Assembly (NCBI RefSeq): GCF_051045985.1
Contig: NZ_CP157350.1
Coordinates: 620,001-684,000, forward strand
Source of the DNA: Scardovia wiggsiae
GTDB lineage: Bacteria > Actinomycetota > Actinomycetes > Actinomycetales > Bifidobacteriaceae
Reading direction: 5' to 3'
DNA length: 64,000 nt
This document shows positions 26,548 through 36,159 of this stretch, one piece after another. Below the pieces are notes generated by a model. The model was not told the DNA's origin. It saw nothing but the letters and a program-made list of their open reading frames with translations, and made no database searches. Every line of letters starts with the position of its first letter. Positions within the stretch are counted from its first letter, which is position 1. The position numbers were made by a program, and so were the translations under genes.

Positions 26548-27183
26548 ATGAAAGTATTTGTGGCAGGGGCCTCAGGGCGGGTCGGAAACGCAGTTGTATC
26601 GGATCTTATAAAGGCAGGGTATGAGGTGGTTGCCGGTTCGCGTCATCCGGAAGGCATCACGGAAACGGATGGGAAGGTCCGTAAGGTGGTGCTTGACTTC
26701 CACAATCCGCTCGGGCAGATCAAACCGCTTCTTGAAGGCAGCGACGCCGTTATATTTACTGCAGGGTCGCGCGGGAAAGACCTACTGCAGACTGATCTCA
26801 ATGGTGCTGTCAAAATAATAGAAGCTGCGCGGCAGCTGGGGATAAAACGGTATATCCAGCTGAGTTCAGCATATGCAACAGACCAGGACATGTGGGTGAA
26901 AGTGCCGTCTCTCGCTTCTATAACGGACTATAATATTGCCAAGTATTTTTCTGATATGTGGCTGATCAATGATTCTGGGCTTGATTACACCATTGTGCAG
27001 CCCGGGCCGATAACGGATGACCCCGGCACAGGGAAAGTAACTATTGGCGAGACCGGCAGCAACACGTATGAGGATGTGGCAGCTGTACTGGTCAGCTCGC
27101 TCCGGCACGATAATACGGTCGGCAAAACCTTCCTCATGTCGAACGGGCAGACGCCGGTAGATGAGGCCGTGTCTGAAGCCTGA
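26548..27183 (+). CDS. NAD(P)-binding atypical SDR (NmrA/YhfK-like)
   Basis: A 211-residue Rossmann-fold protein. The ATG at 26548 is chosen over one five codons upstream because GAAAGGGAAAG precedes it at normal spacing. The nucleotide-binding glycine motif is VFVAGASGRVGNAVV. AVIFTAGSRGKDLL and IQLSSAYATD are typical of SDR-a5/a7 proteins, and YTIVQPGPITDDPGTG closes the substrate side. No classical YxxxK is seen in this reduced family, as is common for atypical SDRs. It lies 80 bases before the CMD-cupin gene on the same strand, and both may serve quinone or electrophile stress. Confidence 0.85.
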   Translation: MKVFVAGASGRVGNAVVSDLIKAGYEVVAGSRHPEGITETDGKVRKVVLDFHNPLGQIKPLLEGSDAVIFTAGSRGKDLLQTDLNGAVKIIEAARQLGIKRYIQLSSAYATDQDMWVKVPSLASITDYNIAKYFSDMWLINDSGLDYTIVQPGPITDDPGTGKVTIGETGSNTYEDVAAVLVSSLRHDNTVGKTFLMSNGQTPVDEAVSEA

Positions 27184-27263
27184 CAGCAGTAATAGCGATA
27201 GTCGTATAAGGGTACATACTATCTGGGTCTGATTGGATCCAGCCGACAAAGGGGGGCCTAATA

Positions 27264-28031
27264 ATGGCAAAAATAGTGCAGACAGCAGGGCGTGACAATT
27301 TGGGTGATTTCGCCCCGCAGTTCGCCCATTTCAATGATGATGTGCTTTTCGGCGAAGAATGGAACAATGAGGATATCACGGCAAAAACGCGCAGTATCAT
27401 TACGATCTCTGTGTTTATGGGCCGCGGGCTTGTTGACTCGTCTCTGAAAGCGCACCTGCAGATAGGCAGGAAGAACGGCATTACCAAAAAAGAGATCACA
27501 GCGCTTATCACCCACGCAGCATTTTATGCGGGCTGGCCTGTAGCGTGGGCGGTCTTTAATATGGCTAAGGAGATCTGGGCTGATGATAGCGGCGATATCG
27601 CCAACAGAACCCCGGAATTAAGCGAATATGCAAAAACTATCTTCTTCCCTGTCGGGGAGCCGAATGATGCATATGCCCAGTATTTCGACGGGAAAAGCTA
27701 TCTGGCTCCTGTAGAGGCTGAGGGGGTGGCTATCTCTAATGTCACTTTTGAACCGGGATGCCGCAACCACTGGCATATCCACCGTGCTTCCCAGGGCGGC
27801 GGGCAGATGCTCATAGCTGTTGGCGGACGCGGGTACTATCAGCTGGAAGGTCAGGAACCCGTAGAGATGCTTCCGGGAGATACTGCTTTCATCCCACCGA
27901 ATACCAGGCACTGGCATGGTGCTTCGCCGAACAGCTGGTTCTCGCATCTGGCATTCATGGTGCCGGGGCGGGACACTGGTAATGAATGGCTCGAACCGGT
28001 GGACGAGGAAGAATACAATTCCCTGGCCTGA
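27264..28031 (+). CDS. Carboxymuconolactone decarboxylase-cupin fusion protein
   Basis: A 255-residue two-domain protein. The first ~115 residues are CMD/AhpD-like (FGEEWNNEDITAKTRSIITI, then KEITALITHAAFYAGWP), without the CxxC of true AhpD. Residues ~130-240 are a cupin with metal-ligand motifs CRNHWHIHRA (HxH) and the later LPGDTAFIPPNTRHWHGA. Such fusions are common in anaerobes and gut bacteria, and their substrate is unknown; a role in detoxifying quinones or peroxides is only inferred. A strong AAAGGGGGG site precedes the ATG. A weak hairpin at 28062-28084 may end the transcript. Confidence 0.9.
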   Translation: MAKIVQTAGRDNLGDFAPQFAHFNDDVLFGEEWNNEDITAKTRSIITISVFMGRGLVDSSLKAHLQIGRKNGITKKEITALITHAAFYAGWPVAWAVFNMAKEIWADDSGDIANRTPELSEYAKTIFFPVGEPNDAYAQYFDGKSYLAPVEAEGVAISNVTFEPGCRNHWHIHRASQGGGQMLIAVGGRGYYQLEGQEPVEMLPGDTAFIPPNTRHWHGASPNSWFSHLAFMVPGRDTGNEWLEPVDEEEYNSLA

Positions 28032-28061
28032 CGACATCGGCCAGCCGTCTGCCAAAAATAG

Positions 28062-28084
28062 GCCAGACCGGATTACGGTCCGGC
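28062..28084 (+). terminator. Possible terminator after the CMD-cupin gene
   Basis: A short imperfect stem GCCAGACCG/CGGTCCGGC with no T-run. Confidence 0.35.
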
Positions 28085-28196
28085 ACTAACTCAGTCTGAC
28101 AGCAGAAAGATACCAAGATATGCAGATACACAGATATAACGGGTATTGTTACGATGGTACTGTTTGTTTACTTTTGAAAGCTTCTGAGCGCAGGAT

Positions 28197-29201
28197 CTAC
28201 TGCCGGATATACCGCCGGAAGAAATCTAGCTCGTCGCGGTTGCATTTCCGGGCTTCCTTATTGCGGATATCGCATTCAAAAACGTGTTCCTGGGGATGTT
28301 TGTCTGTCCCGTATGAATGGAATTCGTGAAGGATACCTTTGCCTGTAAGGAACCCGTCAAGCCTGACGCTGCAGTCGCGGATAAAATCATGGTTCGCTGT
28401 CTGTATAAACAGCGGAGGCAAGCCATCAGTCATATGGTCCTCAGTCCTGAGCATATCTGCTTTATCCCTGAAAACTTCTGGAGTGAAATAGCATTCGGCA
28501 GCCCCAGCTACCGCTTCAGGGGTATCAATAAAAGAGGCACCGCAGTTGATGGCCGCAGCCCTGACAGTCAGGCGCGGCACTTCATAGCCGAACTTGGCTC
28601 GGAATCCCGGATCGGCAAGGGCGGTCAGATACTGGCAGGCCATCTGGCCTCCTGCGCTGTCGCCGATCACAAAAATATTATCTGCATCAAGCCCATACTG
28701 TTCTGCATGGCCTGCTACCCAATGGAAAACGCTGTTTACATCGTCAAGCTCTTCAGGGAATACAGCTTCAGGGGCCAGACGGTAATTGAAATTGACGAAT
28801 GCAAAACCCTGCCGAGCAAGGCTCAGGCCGTAAAACTGGTAAGTCTCCTTTGTCCCGTAGATCCATCCGCCTCCGTGGATATTAATGATCGCAGGTACAG
28901 GCCGCCTGCGTGGCGGTTCGGACGGAGAATCGGCGTTTGGCGCGCTATTCGCGTCAGAGGCAGTGGTGCTGGTGGAGACATGGGCAGAGGCAGAAGGCAG
29001 GGGATACTTATCATCCGATGAAGTGTCCGGCACATAAATATCGAGAAGGTTCCATTTCCCTGCAGGACCGTAGCTGATATCATTGAACCGGGTAACGCCT
29101 TTGACCTCGGTGGGGAGGCCTTTATCCCGCCTGTCATCGTTTTTCCTGATGAGAAGGCGCATAGCCTTTGCCGATGCTATAGATTTGACTGATGCCGGCA
29201 T
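28197..29201 (-). CDS. Alpha/beta-hydrolase esterase (HSL-like)
   Basis: A 334-residue serine esterase. The oxyanion-hole motif IINIHGGGWIYGTKE and the nucleophile elbow FVIGDSAGGQMACQ identify the hormone-sensitive-lipase/carboxylesterase type. FNYRLAPEAVFPEELDD lies between, and the catalytic His is likely in GTDKHPQEHVFE. There is no signal peptide; a low-complexity Ser/Ala/Thr insert lies at ~60-95. Start ATG follows AAAGGAGG at ideal spacing. The substrate is unknown. It is downstream of the xpt-permease operon on the same strand but separated by about 110 bases of AT-rich sequence, so it probably has its own promoter. Confidence 0.88.
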   Translation of the reverse strand: MPASVKSIASAKAMRLLIRKNDDRRDKGLPTEVKGVTRFNDISYGPAGKWNLLDIYVPDTSSDDKYPLPSASAHVSTSTTASDANSAPNADSPSEPPRRRPVPAIINIHGGGWIYGTKETYQFYGLSLARQGFAFVNFNYRLAPEAVFPEELDDVNSVFHWVAGHAEQYGLDADNIFVIGDSAGGQMACQYLTALADPGFRAKFGYEVPRLTVRAAAINCGASFIDTPEAVAGAAECYFTPEVFRDKADMLRTEDHMTDGLPPLFIQTANHDFIRDCSVRLDGFLTGKGILHEFHSYGTDKHPQEHVFECDIRNKEARKCNRDELDFFRRYIRQ

Positions 29202-29314
29202 GATCCTCCTTTAATACTCTAATATTTTAATACTTAAAATACCTGGCGTTATTGCCGGCCAGGCTTCCTGCTTCTGTGAGGCTGCGTGAGTTTCTGTGCC
29301 GTTGCTGTTACGGT

Positions 29315-30766
29315 TCACACCGACGGGCTATCCGCCGCTGCGGCTGCTGCCCTTGCCGTCTCTGCCGCCTTTGCTGCCCCTGTCGTTCCGGCCTCCCGCC
29401 CTTCAGCGGCGGTGCCGGTTTTGTCAGCTTTACCGTCCCTAGGAAGCACCCATGCAAGGATAAGTGCCACGATGAAGGCAATAGCAATCGCATTATTGGC
29501 GAAAATTTGCCGGACGAGCACAGGCGCATATTTGAATATCGCAGGGACCTGGGTAAAGCCGATCCCCATCGTCAGCGACAGGGCAACAATAGTGATATTG
29601 CGTTCAGTAAAGCCTGCTTTTGCTATCATCTGGAAGCCCGATACGGCAATGTTCCCAAACATGACTATTGTGCAGCCGCCCAGTACAGCGGGAGGCAGCG
29701 AATTGAAAACAGCAGCAACAGGCGGGAAGAAGCTCGCTAGGACGAGGATAAGGCCGCCGGACAGGATGACGCGGCGGTTGACGACTTTAGTCATGGCGAC
29801 AAGGCCAATATTCTGGGCGAAAGAGGTCAGCGGCATAACACCGAAGAAGCCTGCGACAGAAGAGATAAATCCGTCGCCCGCAATGGCGCCGGCTGTTTCC
29901 CTTGCTGCCGGTTCACGGTCAAAACCCACGTCAGTCAGGGCTGCCGTGTCTCCAAGCACTTCTACTGCGGAGACCAGATACAGCAGCCCGAACGAAATGA
30001 TCGCGCCCCAGTTGAATTCAGGCCTGAACGGCAGGAAATGGGGTACGGAAACAGGGGAGAGGCCCTGGAAAGATGAAGCACTGACTTTGCCCATGCACAG
30101 CGCAAGAAGGTATCCAATAACCAGCCCGAAAAGCACTGAAAGCTGTTTGGCCGTACCTTTGGCAAGGAACTGGAAAGCGAGGCAGCACAGGAGCGTAACC
30201 GTTGCGATGGTGATATTCTGCCAGCTCCCGAAATCCGCGGCCCCATCCCCGCCGCCGAAGGATTTTGCCCCCACTGCGAGCAGCGAGAAACCTATAGAAG
30301 TCACAACAACGGCAGACACTATAGGGGGTATTATCCGCCGCCACCATGTAGCGGTAAGGCCGAGGGCCACTTCAAACAGCCCGCCGATAATGATCGCGCC
30401 TATCACTGCGCCGTAGCCTTTGTCAGCGACTATCGCCGCTGCCGCTGCATAATACGTGAAGGAAATGCCGGTGACCATAGGCAGGCGGCTGCCGATGCGC
30501 CACAGAGGGAAAAGCTGGAGGATCGTGCCCAGGCCTGCAACCAGAAGGCCGCCCTGGATGAGCCATTCCTTGTGGGAAGTGTCCATTTTGGCCACGCCGG
30601 CTATAAGGATCAGCGGGGTCAGGTTCGCCACGAACATGGCCATAACATGCTGCAGCCCGAAAGGTATCCCTTTCCAGAATGGGATTTTCGCATCGAATCT
30701 TTTCAGATCATCAGATACGGTATGCGTACCGGCAGGATGCGTACTGTACGTATCTTTATCTTTCAT
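29315..30766 (-). CDS. NCS2-family purine (xanthine/uric acid type) permease
   Basis: A 483-residue transporter with about 12-14 membrane segments. GLQHVMAMFVANLTPLILI near the N-terminus, the NCS2 segment SAVEVLGDTAALTDVG, and the signature-type stretch SVAGFFGVMPLTSFAQNIG with VAMTKVVNRR all fit the nucleobase:cation symporter-2 family. The preceding xpt on the same strand (136 bases apart) makes xanthine or guanine the likely substrate. The C-terminal 30 residues are Ala-rich and cytosolic. Confidence 0.92.
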   Translation of the reverse strand: MKDKDTYSTHPAGTHTVSDDLKRFDAKIPFWKGIPFGLQHVMAMFVANLTPLILIAGVAKMDTSHKEWLIQGGLLVAGLGTILQLFPLWRIGSRLPMVTGISFTYYAAAAAIVADKGYGAVIGAIIIGGLFEVALGLTATWWRRIIPPIVSAVVVTSIGFSLLAVGAKSFGGGDGAADFGSWQNITIATVTLLCCLAFQFLAKGTAKQLSVLFGLVIGYLLALCMGKVSASSFQGLSPVSVPHFLPFRPEFNWGAIISFGLLYLVSAVEVLGDTAALTDVGFDREPAARETAGAIAGDGFISSVAGFFGVMPLTSFAQNIGLVAMTKVVNRRVILSGGLILVLASFFPPVAAVFNSLPPAVLGGCTIVMFGNIAVSGFQMIAKAGFTERNITIVALSLTMGIGFTQVPAIFKYAPVLVRQIFANNAIAIAFIVALILAWVLPRDGKADKTGTAAEGREAGTTGAAKAAETARAAAAAADSPSV

Positions 30767-30902
30767 AGCCTTTGCCTCGGATCATTACAGCCGGAAGCAG
30801 CAGGGCAGCCGGCGTGGATTAGTGTGTTCAGTTTTAGTGATATTCAGTTTTAAGCAGTGCAGATATGAAAACGGGACCTGGCATCAGATCCCGATAAGCA
30901 TA

Positions 30903-31538
30903 TTACTGTGCTGCTGCAGTGTGATCCTCGCGGCTGTCCGCTGCAGGGGGCAGCGCCGGAGCACCGAATTCTATATCGCCTGTCTGCGGATCCATAGAAC
31001 GCACATTGGCGAGGGATTCTACCCGGTATCCGCGTTCCCGGAGGGCATCCCCTCCGCCCTGGAACCCTTTTTCGACGGCTATCCCGAAACCTTCAACGAT
31101 TACACCCGCCTCTTCGCAGATGGACAGCAGGCCGTTGAGCGCATTGCCGTTTGCAAGGAAATCATCAATAATGAGCACATGTTCCCCGGGGATGAGGAAT
31201 TTTTTGGCAACAATAACGGGGAATTCCTTCTGTTTAGTAAAAGAGTATATCGATGTACAGTACTGGTCGCCGTCAAGGTTGATAGACTGTGCCTTCTTGG
31301 CGAACACAACCGGGGCATTATTGAAATGCCGCGCAGCGCAGCAGGCAATGCCAATCCCGGAAGCTTCAATAGTGAGGATCTTGTCAACCCTGATATCATG
31401 GAAAATACGGGCCCATTCTTCGCCCATAGCATCGAACAGGGCTACATCACACTGGTGGTTGAGGAAAGAATCAACTTTTAATACATTGCCTTCCTTAACA
31501 TTGCCCTGCTCCCTGATGCGGTCTTCTAACAGTTTCAT
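30903..31538 (-). CDS. xpt: Xanthine phosphoribosyltransferase
   Basis: A 211-residue purine salvage enzyme that makes XMP from xanthine and PRPP; XMP then feeds GuaA, encoded at 21.6 kb. MKLLEDRIREQGNVKEGNVLKVD and the PRPP-binding loop VLIIDDFLANGNALNG are diagnostic; KKAQSINLDGDQYCTSIYSF is the hood region. A C-terminal extension of about 15 polar residues is present. It is the first gene of the xpt-permease operon. I looked for a purine riboswitch in the 260-bp divergent region and did not find its conserved core. Confidence 0.94.
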   Translation of the reverse strand: MKLLEDRIREQGNVKEGNVLKVDSFLNHQCDVALFDAMGEEWARIFHDIRVDKILTIEASGIGIACCAARHFNNAPVVFAKKAQSINLDGDQYCTSIYSFTKQKEFPVIVAKKFLIPGEHVLIIDDFLANGNALNGLLSICEEAGVIVEGFGIAVEKGFQGGGDALRERGYRVESLANVRSMDPQTGDIEFGAPALPPAADSREDHTAAAQ

Positions 31539-31800
31539 AGTGCCTCGGTAATAGTCAGATCACAATAATATGTTGATTCTACAAGAGGTAAATGACCAGG
31601 TGCGGAGGTATGCGGCAAAACGCCCACATTCTGGACAAACGCTGGGAAGCTGACGGCTCGCGGGATTAATGCCATATGCAGTGCATGTGGTAAAAAGGTA
31701 TGTCGCGTTATGATAAATAGTTAGATATATAACTGGGCAATAAATGTAATGCGGTTTTAACGGAACTGCTGCACTGGCATAATGTGTTGGATGGAGGAAT

Positions 31801-34527
31801 ATGCCTGTAAACGGACCTTTTGACGGCTTCCCTGCGCAGACAGCGGGGGCGGCTGTGCCGGATACTTCGGATTATGAGGTAGTCCGGCGCGAAGCGGTAT
31901 ATCTCCTTAACGGGCTTAATGAGCAGCAGTCGCAGGCGGTGCAGTATGAGGGGCCGGCGCTCCTCATTGCGGCGGGTGCAGGATCCGGCAAAACGCGTGT
32001 CCTTACAAGGCGTATTGCATGGGCTCTGAGCCAGTGGGGGGCATACCCCAGCCAGATCCTGGCCATCACGTTCACCAATAAGGCTGCCAGGGAGATGAAA
32101 GAGCGGCTTGCCGCCTTAATCGGTCCGGCTGCTGAACGCATGTGGGTCTCGACATTCCATTCAGCGTGCGTCCGCATCCTGCGACGGCATGGCAGCGAGA
32201 TTGGCCTTAAAAGCGGGTTTTCGATTTACGATACAGCTGACAGCCAGCGGCTTATCAAGATCATCTGCAGGGATTTCAATATCGATTCCAAACGGTACAC
32301 GCCAAGGGTGATCCTCAGCGCAATCTCCGACTGGAAAAATTCCCTGGCAGGCTGGAGGGAAAAGCTTGACGAACATGCGCCGGATTTCCATCCCGGCCTG
32401 CCCGCACACTCTATAGGCGACCTGGGCAATGCAGACCGCGTTTTTGCTGCCGTATATGCGGAATACCAGTATCGGATGGTCGCTGCTAATGCCGTTGACT
32501 TCGATGACCTTATTATGCGTACTGTTGAGCTGTTTGCCGCAAGCCCTGAAGCGCTGGCCTTTTACAGGCGCCGGTTCGCATATATCTTTGTAGATGAATA
32601 CCAGGATACTAACCATGCGCAGTACCAGTTCATCCGCGCATTATCAGGCATAGATGAGGCGGGCCGTAAACCGGCAGTATCCCGGACGGGGGCAGCTGCC
32701 GTACAAGGGCAGCAGGCGGAACATCAGCAGGGCGGCAGGCTTGCCTGGGTAACCGTTGTGGGCGATTCGGACCAGTCGATCTATGCGTTCCGCGGTGCTG
32801 ATATTTCTAATATCCTTGATTTCGAAAAAGACTTCCCACAGGCGAAAACTATCCTCCTTGAGCAGAACTACCGGTCAACACAGAATATCCTTGACGCCGC
32901 CAATGCTGTTATCTCACAGAATGAAGGCCGTAAACCTAAAAAGCTGTGGACTGCATCGGGACGGGGAGCTGCGATCGTCGGTTTTGCTGCTGATAATGCC
33001 CAGCAGGAAGGGCAGTGGATAGCCCAGGAGATCGCGCGGCTTGTCAGTGAGGAAGGCTGCAGGTATTCAGATATCGCTGTGATGTACCGGGCGAATGCCC
33101 AGTCACGTGCGCTTGAAGAGGCTTTTATCAATTCAGGCATACCATACCAGCTTGTCGGTGGTACAAAATTCTACGAACGGCGAGAGATCAAAGATGCTAT
33201 AGCGTATCTGCAGTGTATCGCCAATCCTGCTGACGACGTCAATACCAGGCGGATCATAAATGTCCCCAAGCGCGGGATAGGTGAACGGGCACAATCACTC
33301 CTCAGCGGTTATGTTGCCCGGAATGAAAGGGTTGAAACATTCTGGCAGGCTGTAGAGCAGGCGGAGAAGATACCGGGTATGGCCCCGCGGACCCTTAATC
33401 CAATCAAGGGGTTCAGGGACCTTATGGAGGGGCTGAGGTCTTTCGCGCAGGAGAATGACGGGCACCCGTCCATGATCATTGAACAGGTCCTGGAACAGTC
33501 CCGGATGCTGGATGAGCTGCGTACATCGCTTGACCCGCAGGATATGTCGCGTGTGGATAACCTGTCTCAGCTGCAGTCTGTTGCGGCAGAATACGAGCAG
33601 ACTACGGCCGATGCCACGCTGGCAGGGTTTCTTGAGACGACATCTCTGGTAGCGGACGCTGACCAGCTGCCGGATGAAGGCGAAGACCGCGGTACGGTCA
33701 CACTGATGACGCTGCATACAGCTAAAGGGCTTGAATACCCTGTTGTATTCCTGACCGGGATGGAAGAGGGGACCTTCCCCCATTCCCGCAGCCTTGAAGA
33801 TGTTTCTGAGCTGTCGGAAGAAAGGCGCCTGGCCTATGTGGGCATTACCCGTGCCCGCCGCAGGCTTTATGTAACGCGGGCGGCGGTCCGCGCGCAGTGG
33901 GGCGAAGCCCAGGACCTGCTCCCAAGCCAGTTCCTGGACGAGATACCTTCACAGCTTATTGAATGGGAGCGTAAGGAGGCTACATCCGAGCGGATACGGA
34001 ACCGCTGGGATACTGGCGGACGGGATGCTGCTTATGACGGAGATTATGACGGTTTCGGCGATTTCTCTGATCCCGAATTTTTCAGCGGCCCAAGTTTTGG
34101 CGGCGGTTCGCGGCATTCCAGCTCTCAGCCTTACAGATCCCATAAATCTTATGGATCGCAGAAAACATATGGATACGGGAGCGCATCAGGATCGGGCAGA
34201 AGCCATGGGACGCAGGGCTATGGGACGGAAAAGGGAGGCCTGGGCGGCAAAGTCACTGTTAAGCATACTTCTGTCAGGCCGTTAGGGGTTTCTGCATCGC
34301 GGTCCGGGAACACGGCATCCGGAGCGCATGCAGGGAATCCGCCCAAGGGCCACACCCTCAGTATAGAAGAGCTGCAGATCGGCGACAGGGTAGTCCATGA
34401 CCAGCATGGGATGGGCACTGTGACAGAGCTCCAGGATAAGGGGAATAATTCTGTAGCAACAGTTGATTTCGGATCGAATGGTGTAAAAAGGCTCCTTCTC
34501 CGCCTGGCTCCCCTGGAAAAGCTCTGA
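31801..34527 (+). CDS. UvrD/PcrA-type ATP-dependent DNA helicase
   Basis: A 908-residue superfamily 1A 3'-5' helicase for nucleotide excision repair and replication-fork clearance. Q-motif and Walker A: LNEQQSQAVQYEGPALLIAA and AGAGSGKTRVLTRRI. Walker B: FVDEYQDTNHAQY. Motif III: VVGDSDQSIYAFRGAD. Motif IV: LEQNYRSTQNIL. Motifs V/VI: TLHTAKGLEYPVVFLTGMEE and RLAYVGITRARRRLYV. A short polar insert (~285-310) splits 2A. A Gly/Ser/Tyr-rich linker (~760-830) precedes a C-terminal Tudor-like domain (GDRVVHDQHGMGTVTEL), as in PcrA. A GGAGG ribosome site lies 4 bases ahead of the ATG. Confidence 0.96.
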   Translation: MPVNGPFDGFPAQTAGAAVPDTSDYEVVRREAVYLLNGLNEQQSQAVQYEGPALLIAAGAGSGKTRVLTRRIAWALSQWGAYPSQILAITFTNKAAREMKERLAALIGPAAERMWVSTFHSACVRILRRHGSEIGLKSGFSIYDTADSQRLIKIICRDFNIDSKRYTPRVILSAISDWKNSLAGWREKLDEHAPDFHPGLPAHSIGDLGNADRVFAAVYAEYQYRMVAANAVDFDDLIMRTVELFAASPEALAFYRRRFAYIFVDEYQDTNHAQYQFIRALSGIDEAGRKPAVSRTGAAAVQGQQAEHQQGGRLAWVTVVGDSDQSIYAFRGADISNILDFEKDFPQAKTILLEQNYRSTQNILDAANAVISQNEGRKPKKLWTASGRGAAIVGFAADNAQQEGQWIAQEIARLVSEEGCRYSDIAVMYRANAQSRALEEAFINSGIPYQLVGGTKFYERREIKDAIAYLQCIANPADDVNTRRIINVPKRGIGERAQSLLSGYVARNERVETFWQAVEQAEKIPGMAPRTLNPIKGFRDLMEGLRSFAQENDGHPSMIIEQVLEQSRMLDELRTSLDPQDMSRVDNLSQLQSVAAEYEQTTADATLAGFLETTSLVADADQLPDEGEDRGTVTLMTLHTAKGLEYPVVFLTGMEEGTFPHSRSLEDVSELSEERRLAYVGITRARRRLYVTRAAVRAQWGEAQDLLPSQFLDEIPSQLIEWERKEATSERIRNRWDTGGRDAAYDGDYDGFGDFSDPEFFSGPSFGGGSRHSSSQPYRSHKSYGSQKTYGYGSASGSGRSHGTQGYGTEKGGLGGKVTVKHTSVRPLGVSASRSGNTASGAHAGNPPKGHTLSIEELQIGDRVVHDQHGMGTVTELQDKGNNSVATVDFGSNGVKRLLLRLAPLEKL

Positions 34528-34546
34528 AAAGGCAGGATCATCCCAG

Positions 34547-36019
34547 ATGGTTAATAATAATCCGGCTGGTATTCCCATAACCGGTACTACCAGCATCATG
34601 AAAAGGTTTGCAGCGGCCGTACTCAGCGTGGCTGCTGTCCTTTTTGCCACCTGTTTTGTGGATAATACCAAGGCTGCTTACGCTGATAATATGGGGACAG
34701 GGCAGGAGGCTGTGCAGGGCACGGCCGTCCGGAAACCTGTACGGATAGCTGCCAGCCATGCATATGCGGTCGAATACAGCACAGGCCGGATACTGTATGA
34801 TCAGGACGGGACGAAGCCGGCCGGCATTGCAAGCATGACGAAAATCATCACCCTTTACCTGGTATACAAAGCTATTGCACAGGGCGGCCTGACGTGGGAT
34901 ACCCGGATCCATATCTCCGACTACTCCTATCAGCTTTCCAGGAACTGGGAAACGACTACGGTACCTATGGATAAAAGGGATTACACTGTAAAGCAGCTTG
35001 TGACGGCAGCATTTACGAGGTCTGCAAACAGTGCTGCGGTCTCACTGGCGGAAAAGATAGCGGGAAGCGAACCCAAATTTGTTGACCAGATGAGAACCCT
35101 GCTGAAAGGGTGGGGTATCACGGATGCCAGGCTGTATAACTCCTCCGGCCTGAACAACAGTTATCTGGGGGATAATATATATCCAGGGTCGTCACATGAT
35201 GCTGAAAATATGATGAGTGCCAGAAGCATCGCTATAGCTACGTGGCATTTTATGCATGATTACCCTGATGTACTTGAAATGACGAAAAACGGGACAGCAG
35301 AGTTTGACGGGATGTCTTTGAAATCCACCAACCACATGCTTCCCGGGCAGGAAGATGAATACAGCGGTGTAGACGGATTCAAAACGGGGACCACCCAGAT
35401 AGCCGGTGAGTGCTTTACGGCAACTGCAGCGCGCAACGGGATGCGTGTCATAGCAGTCGTACAGCATGCTGACCAGCCGCAGCAGACAGCCAGTGAAGGG
35501 CGTTTTGCTGCTATGAAAACTCTGCTTGATTACTGTTTTGCTGATTTTTCCCTGATTGTGGCAGTTAAAAAAGATGAATCCTATAACGGCAGTTATGTTG
35601 CGGTAGATGGCGGCATGGAACATCAGGCAAAGGCCGTTGCTGTGCGTGACTTTACCGTATGCCTTTCAGCACAGGAACGGAAGCTGCTTTCGTCAGCGGG
35701 AAAGGCTTCTTCCGCGCAGCAGACGGGGAAGAAAGCGGGGATCCTGCTGTTTGAACCTCTTAAGGGTACTGTGGCTGCCCCTGTCGCTAAAGGTATGAAA
35801 CTGGGGACAGTAAGCGCTTCTAACGCACAGGGGTATCTAGGCACTGCCGGTATCCCGTCAGTGGATATGGTGGCTGAAAAGGGGATATCCCAGCAGCAGC
35901 ACGACTGGTGGGGCACGGCGACCCGGGCTGTGAGCAGATGGTGGGACAGCGTGGTCCAGACTGTCAGCGGCTGGTGGGATTCTTTTACGCGATGGGTGTC
36001 TTCCGTCTGGAGGCGGTAG
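34547..36019 (+). CDS. D-alanyl-D-alanine carboxypeptidase (PBP5-type) with Trp-rich tail
   Basis: A 490-residue exported serine peptidase of class S11 that trims stem-peptide D-Ala. The signal peptide starts near residue 18 (MKRFAAAVLSVAAVLF), so the real start may be ATG 34598; neither start has a strong ribosome site. The active site has SxxK in GIASMTKIITL, SxN in TRSANSAAVSLA and KTG in VDGFKTGTTQ. The C-terminal ~40 residues contain eight Trp in a repeated WW pattern (DWWG, RWWDS, GWWDS) and end RWVSSVWRR, which probably forms an amphipathic membrane-binding helix in place of the usual PBP5 anchor. Confidence 0.93.
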   Translation: MVNNNPAGIPITGTTSIMKRFAAAVLSVAAVLFATCFVDNTKAAYADNMGTGQEAVQGTAVRKPVRIAASHAYAVEYSTGRILYDQDGTKPAGIASMTKIITLYLVYKAIAQGGLTWDTRIHISDYSYQLSRNWETTTVPMDKRDYTVKQLVTAAFTRSANSAAVSLAEKIAGSEPKFVDQMRTLLKGWGITDARLYNSSGLNNSYLGDNIYPGSSHDAENMMSARSIAIATWHFMHDYPDVLEMTKNGTAEFDGMSLKSTNHMLPGQEDEYSGVDGFKTGTTQIAGECFTATAARNGMRVIAVVQHADQPQQTASEGRFAAMKTLLDYCFADFSLIVAVKKDESYNGSYVAVDGGMEHQAKAVAVRDFTVCLSAQERKLLSSAGKASSAQQTGKKAGILLFEPLKGTVAAPVAKGMKLGTVSASNAQGYLGTAGIPSVDMVAEKGISQQQHDWWGTATRAVSRWWDSVVQTVSGWWDSFTRWVSSVWRR

Positions 36020-36125
36020 CTTTTCGGTGTAAAAATAATGCGGTGCGGAGGGCCTGGCGGGATTGCAGTATTACTGCATCTGCCCGTAATCCTGTTTTAT
36101 TTATTTCTGACAGCCTTTCGCATTT

Positions 36126-36153
36126 TTGCTTATTCTGCTGTGTAGTGTATAGT
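36126..36153 (+). promoter_or_regulatory. Predicted rpsD promoter
   Basis: TTGCTT (36126-36131) and TATAGT (36148-36153) are separated by 16 bases. Transcription from here would give a leader of about 180 nt before rpsD. Confidence 0.55.
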
Positions 36154-36159
36154 AGTTCC

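Noticed and set aside
24338..28031. Integrated prophage or integrative element using a tRNA attachment site.
   Set aside because: No integrase, no phage structural genes, no tRNA at either edge and no direct repeats long enough for att sites; only IS debris is visible.
28800..29021. Plus-strand open frames opposite the esterase and permease genes.
   Set aside because: They overlap strongly supported minus-strand genes and show no protein features of their own.
31539..31800. Purine riboswitch ahead of xpt, and a 27-codon ORF on the other strand before the helicase gene.
   Set aside because: The conserved purine-aptamer core and loop pairing are not present. The short ORF has no ribosome site and no recognisable product.
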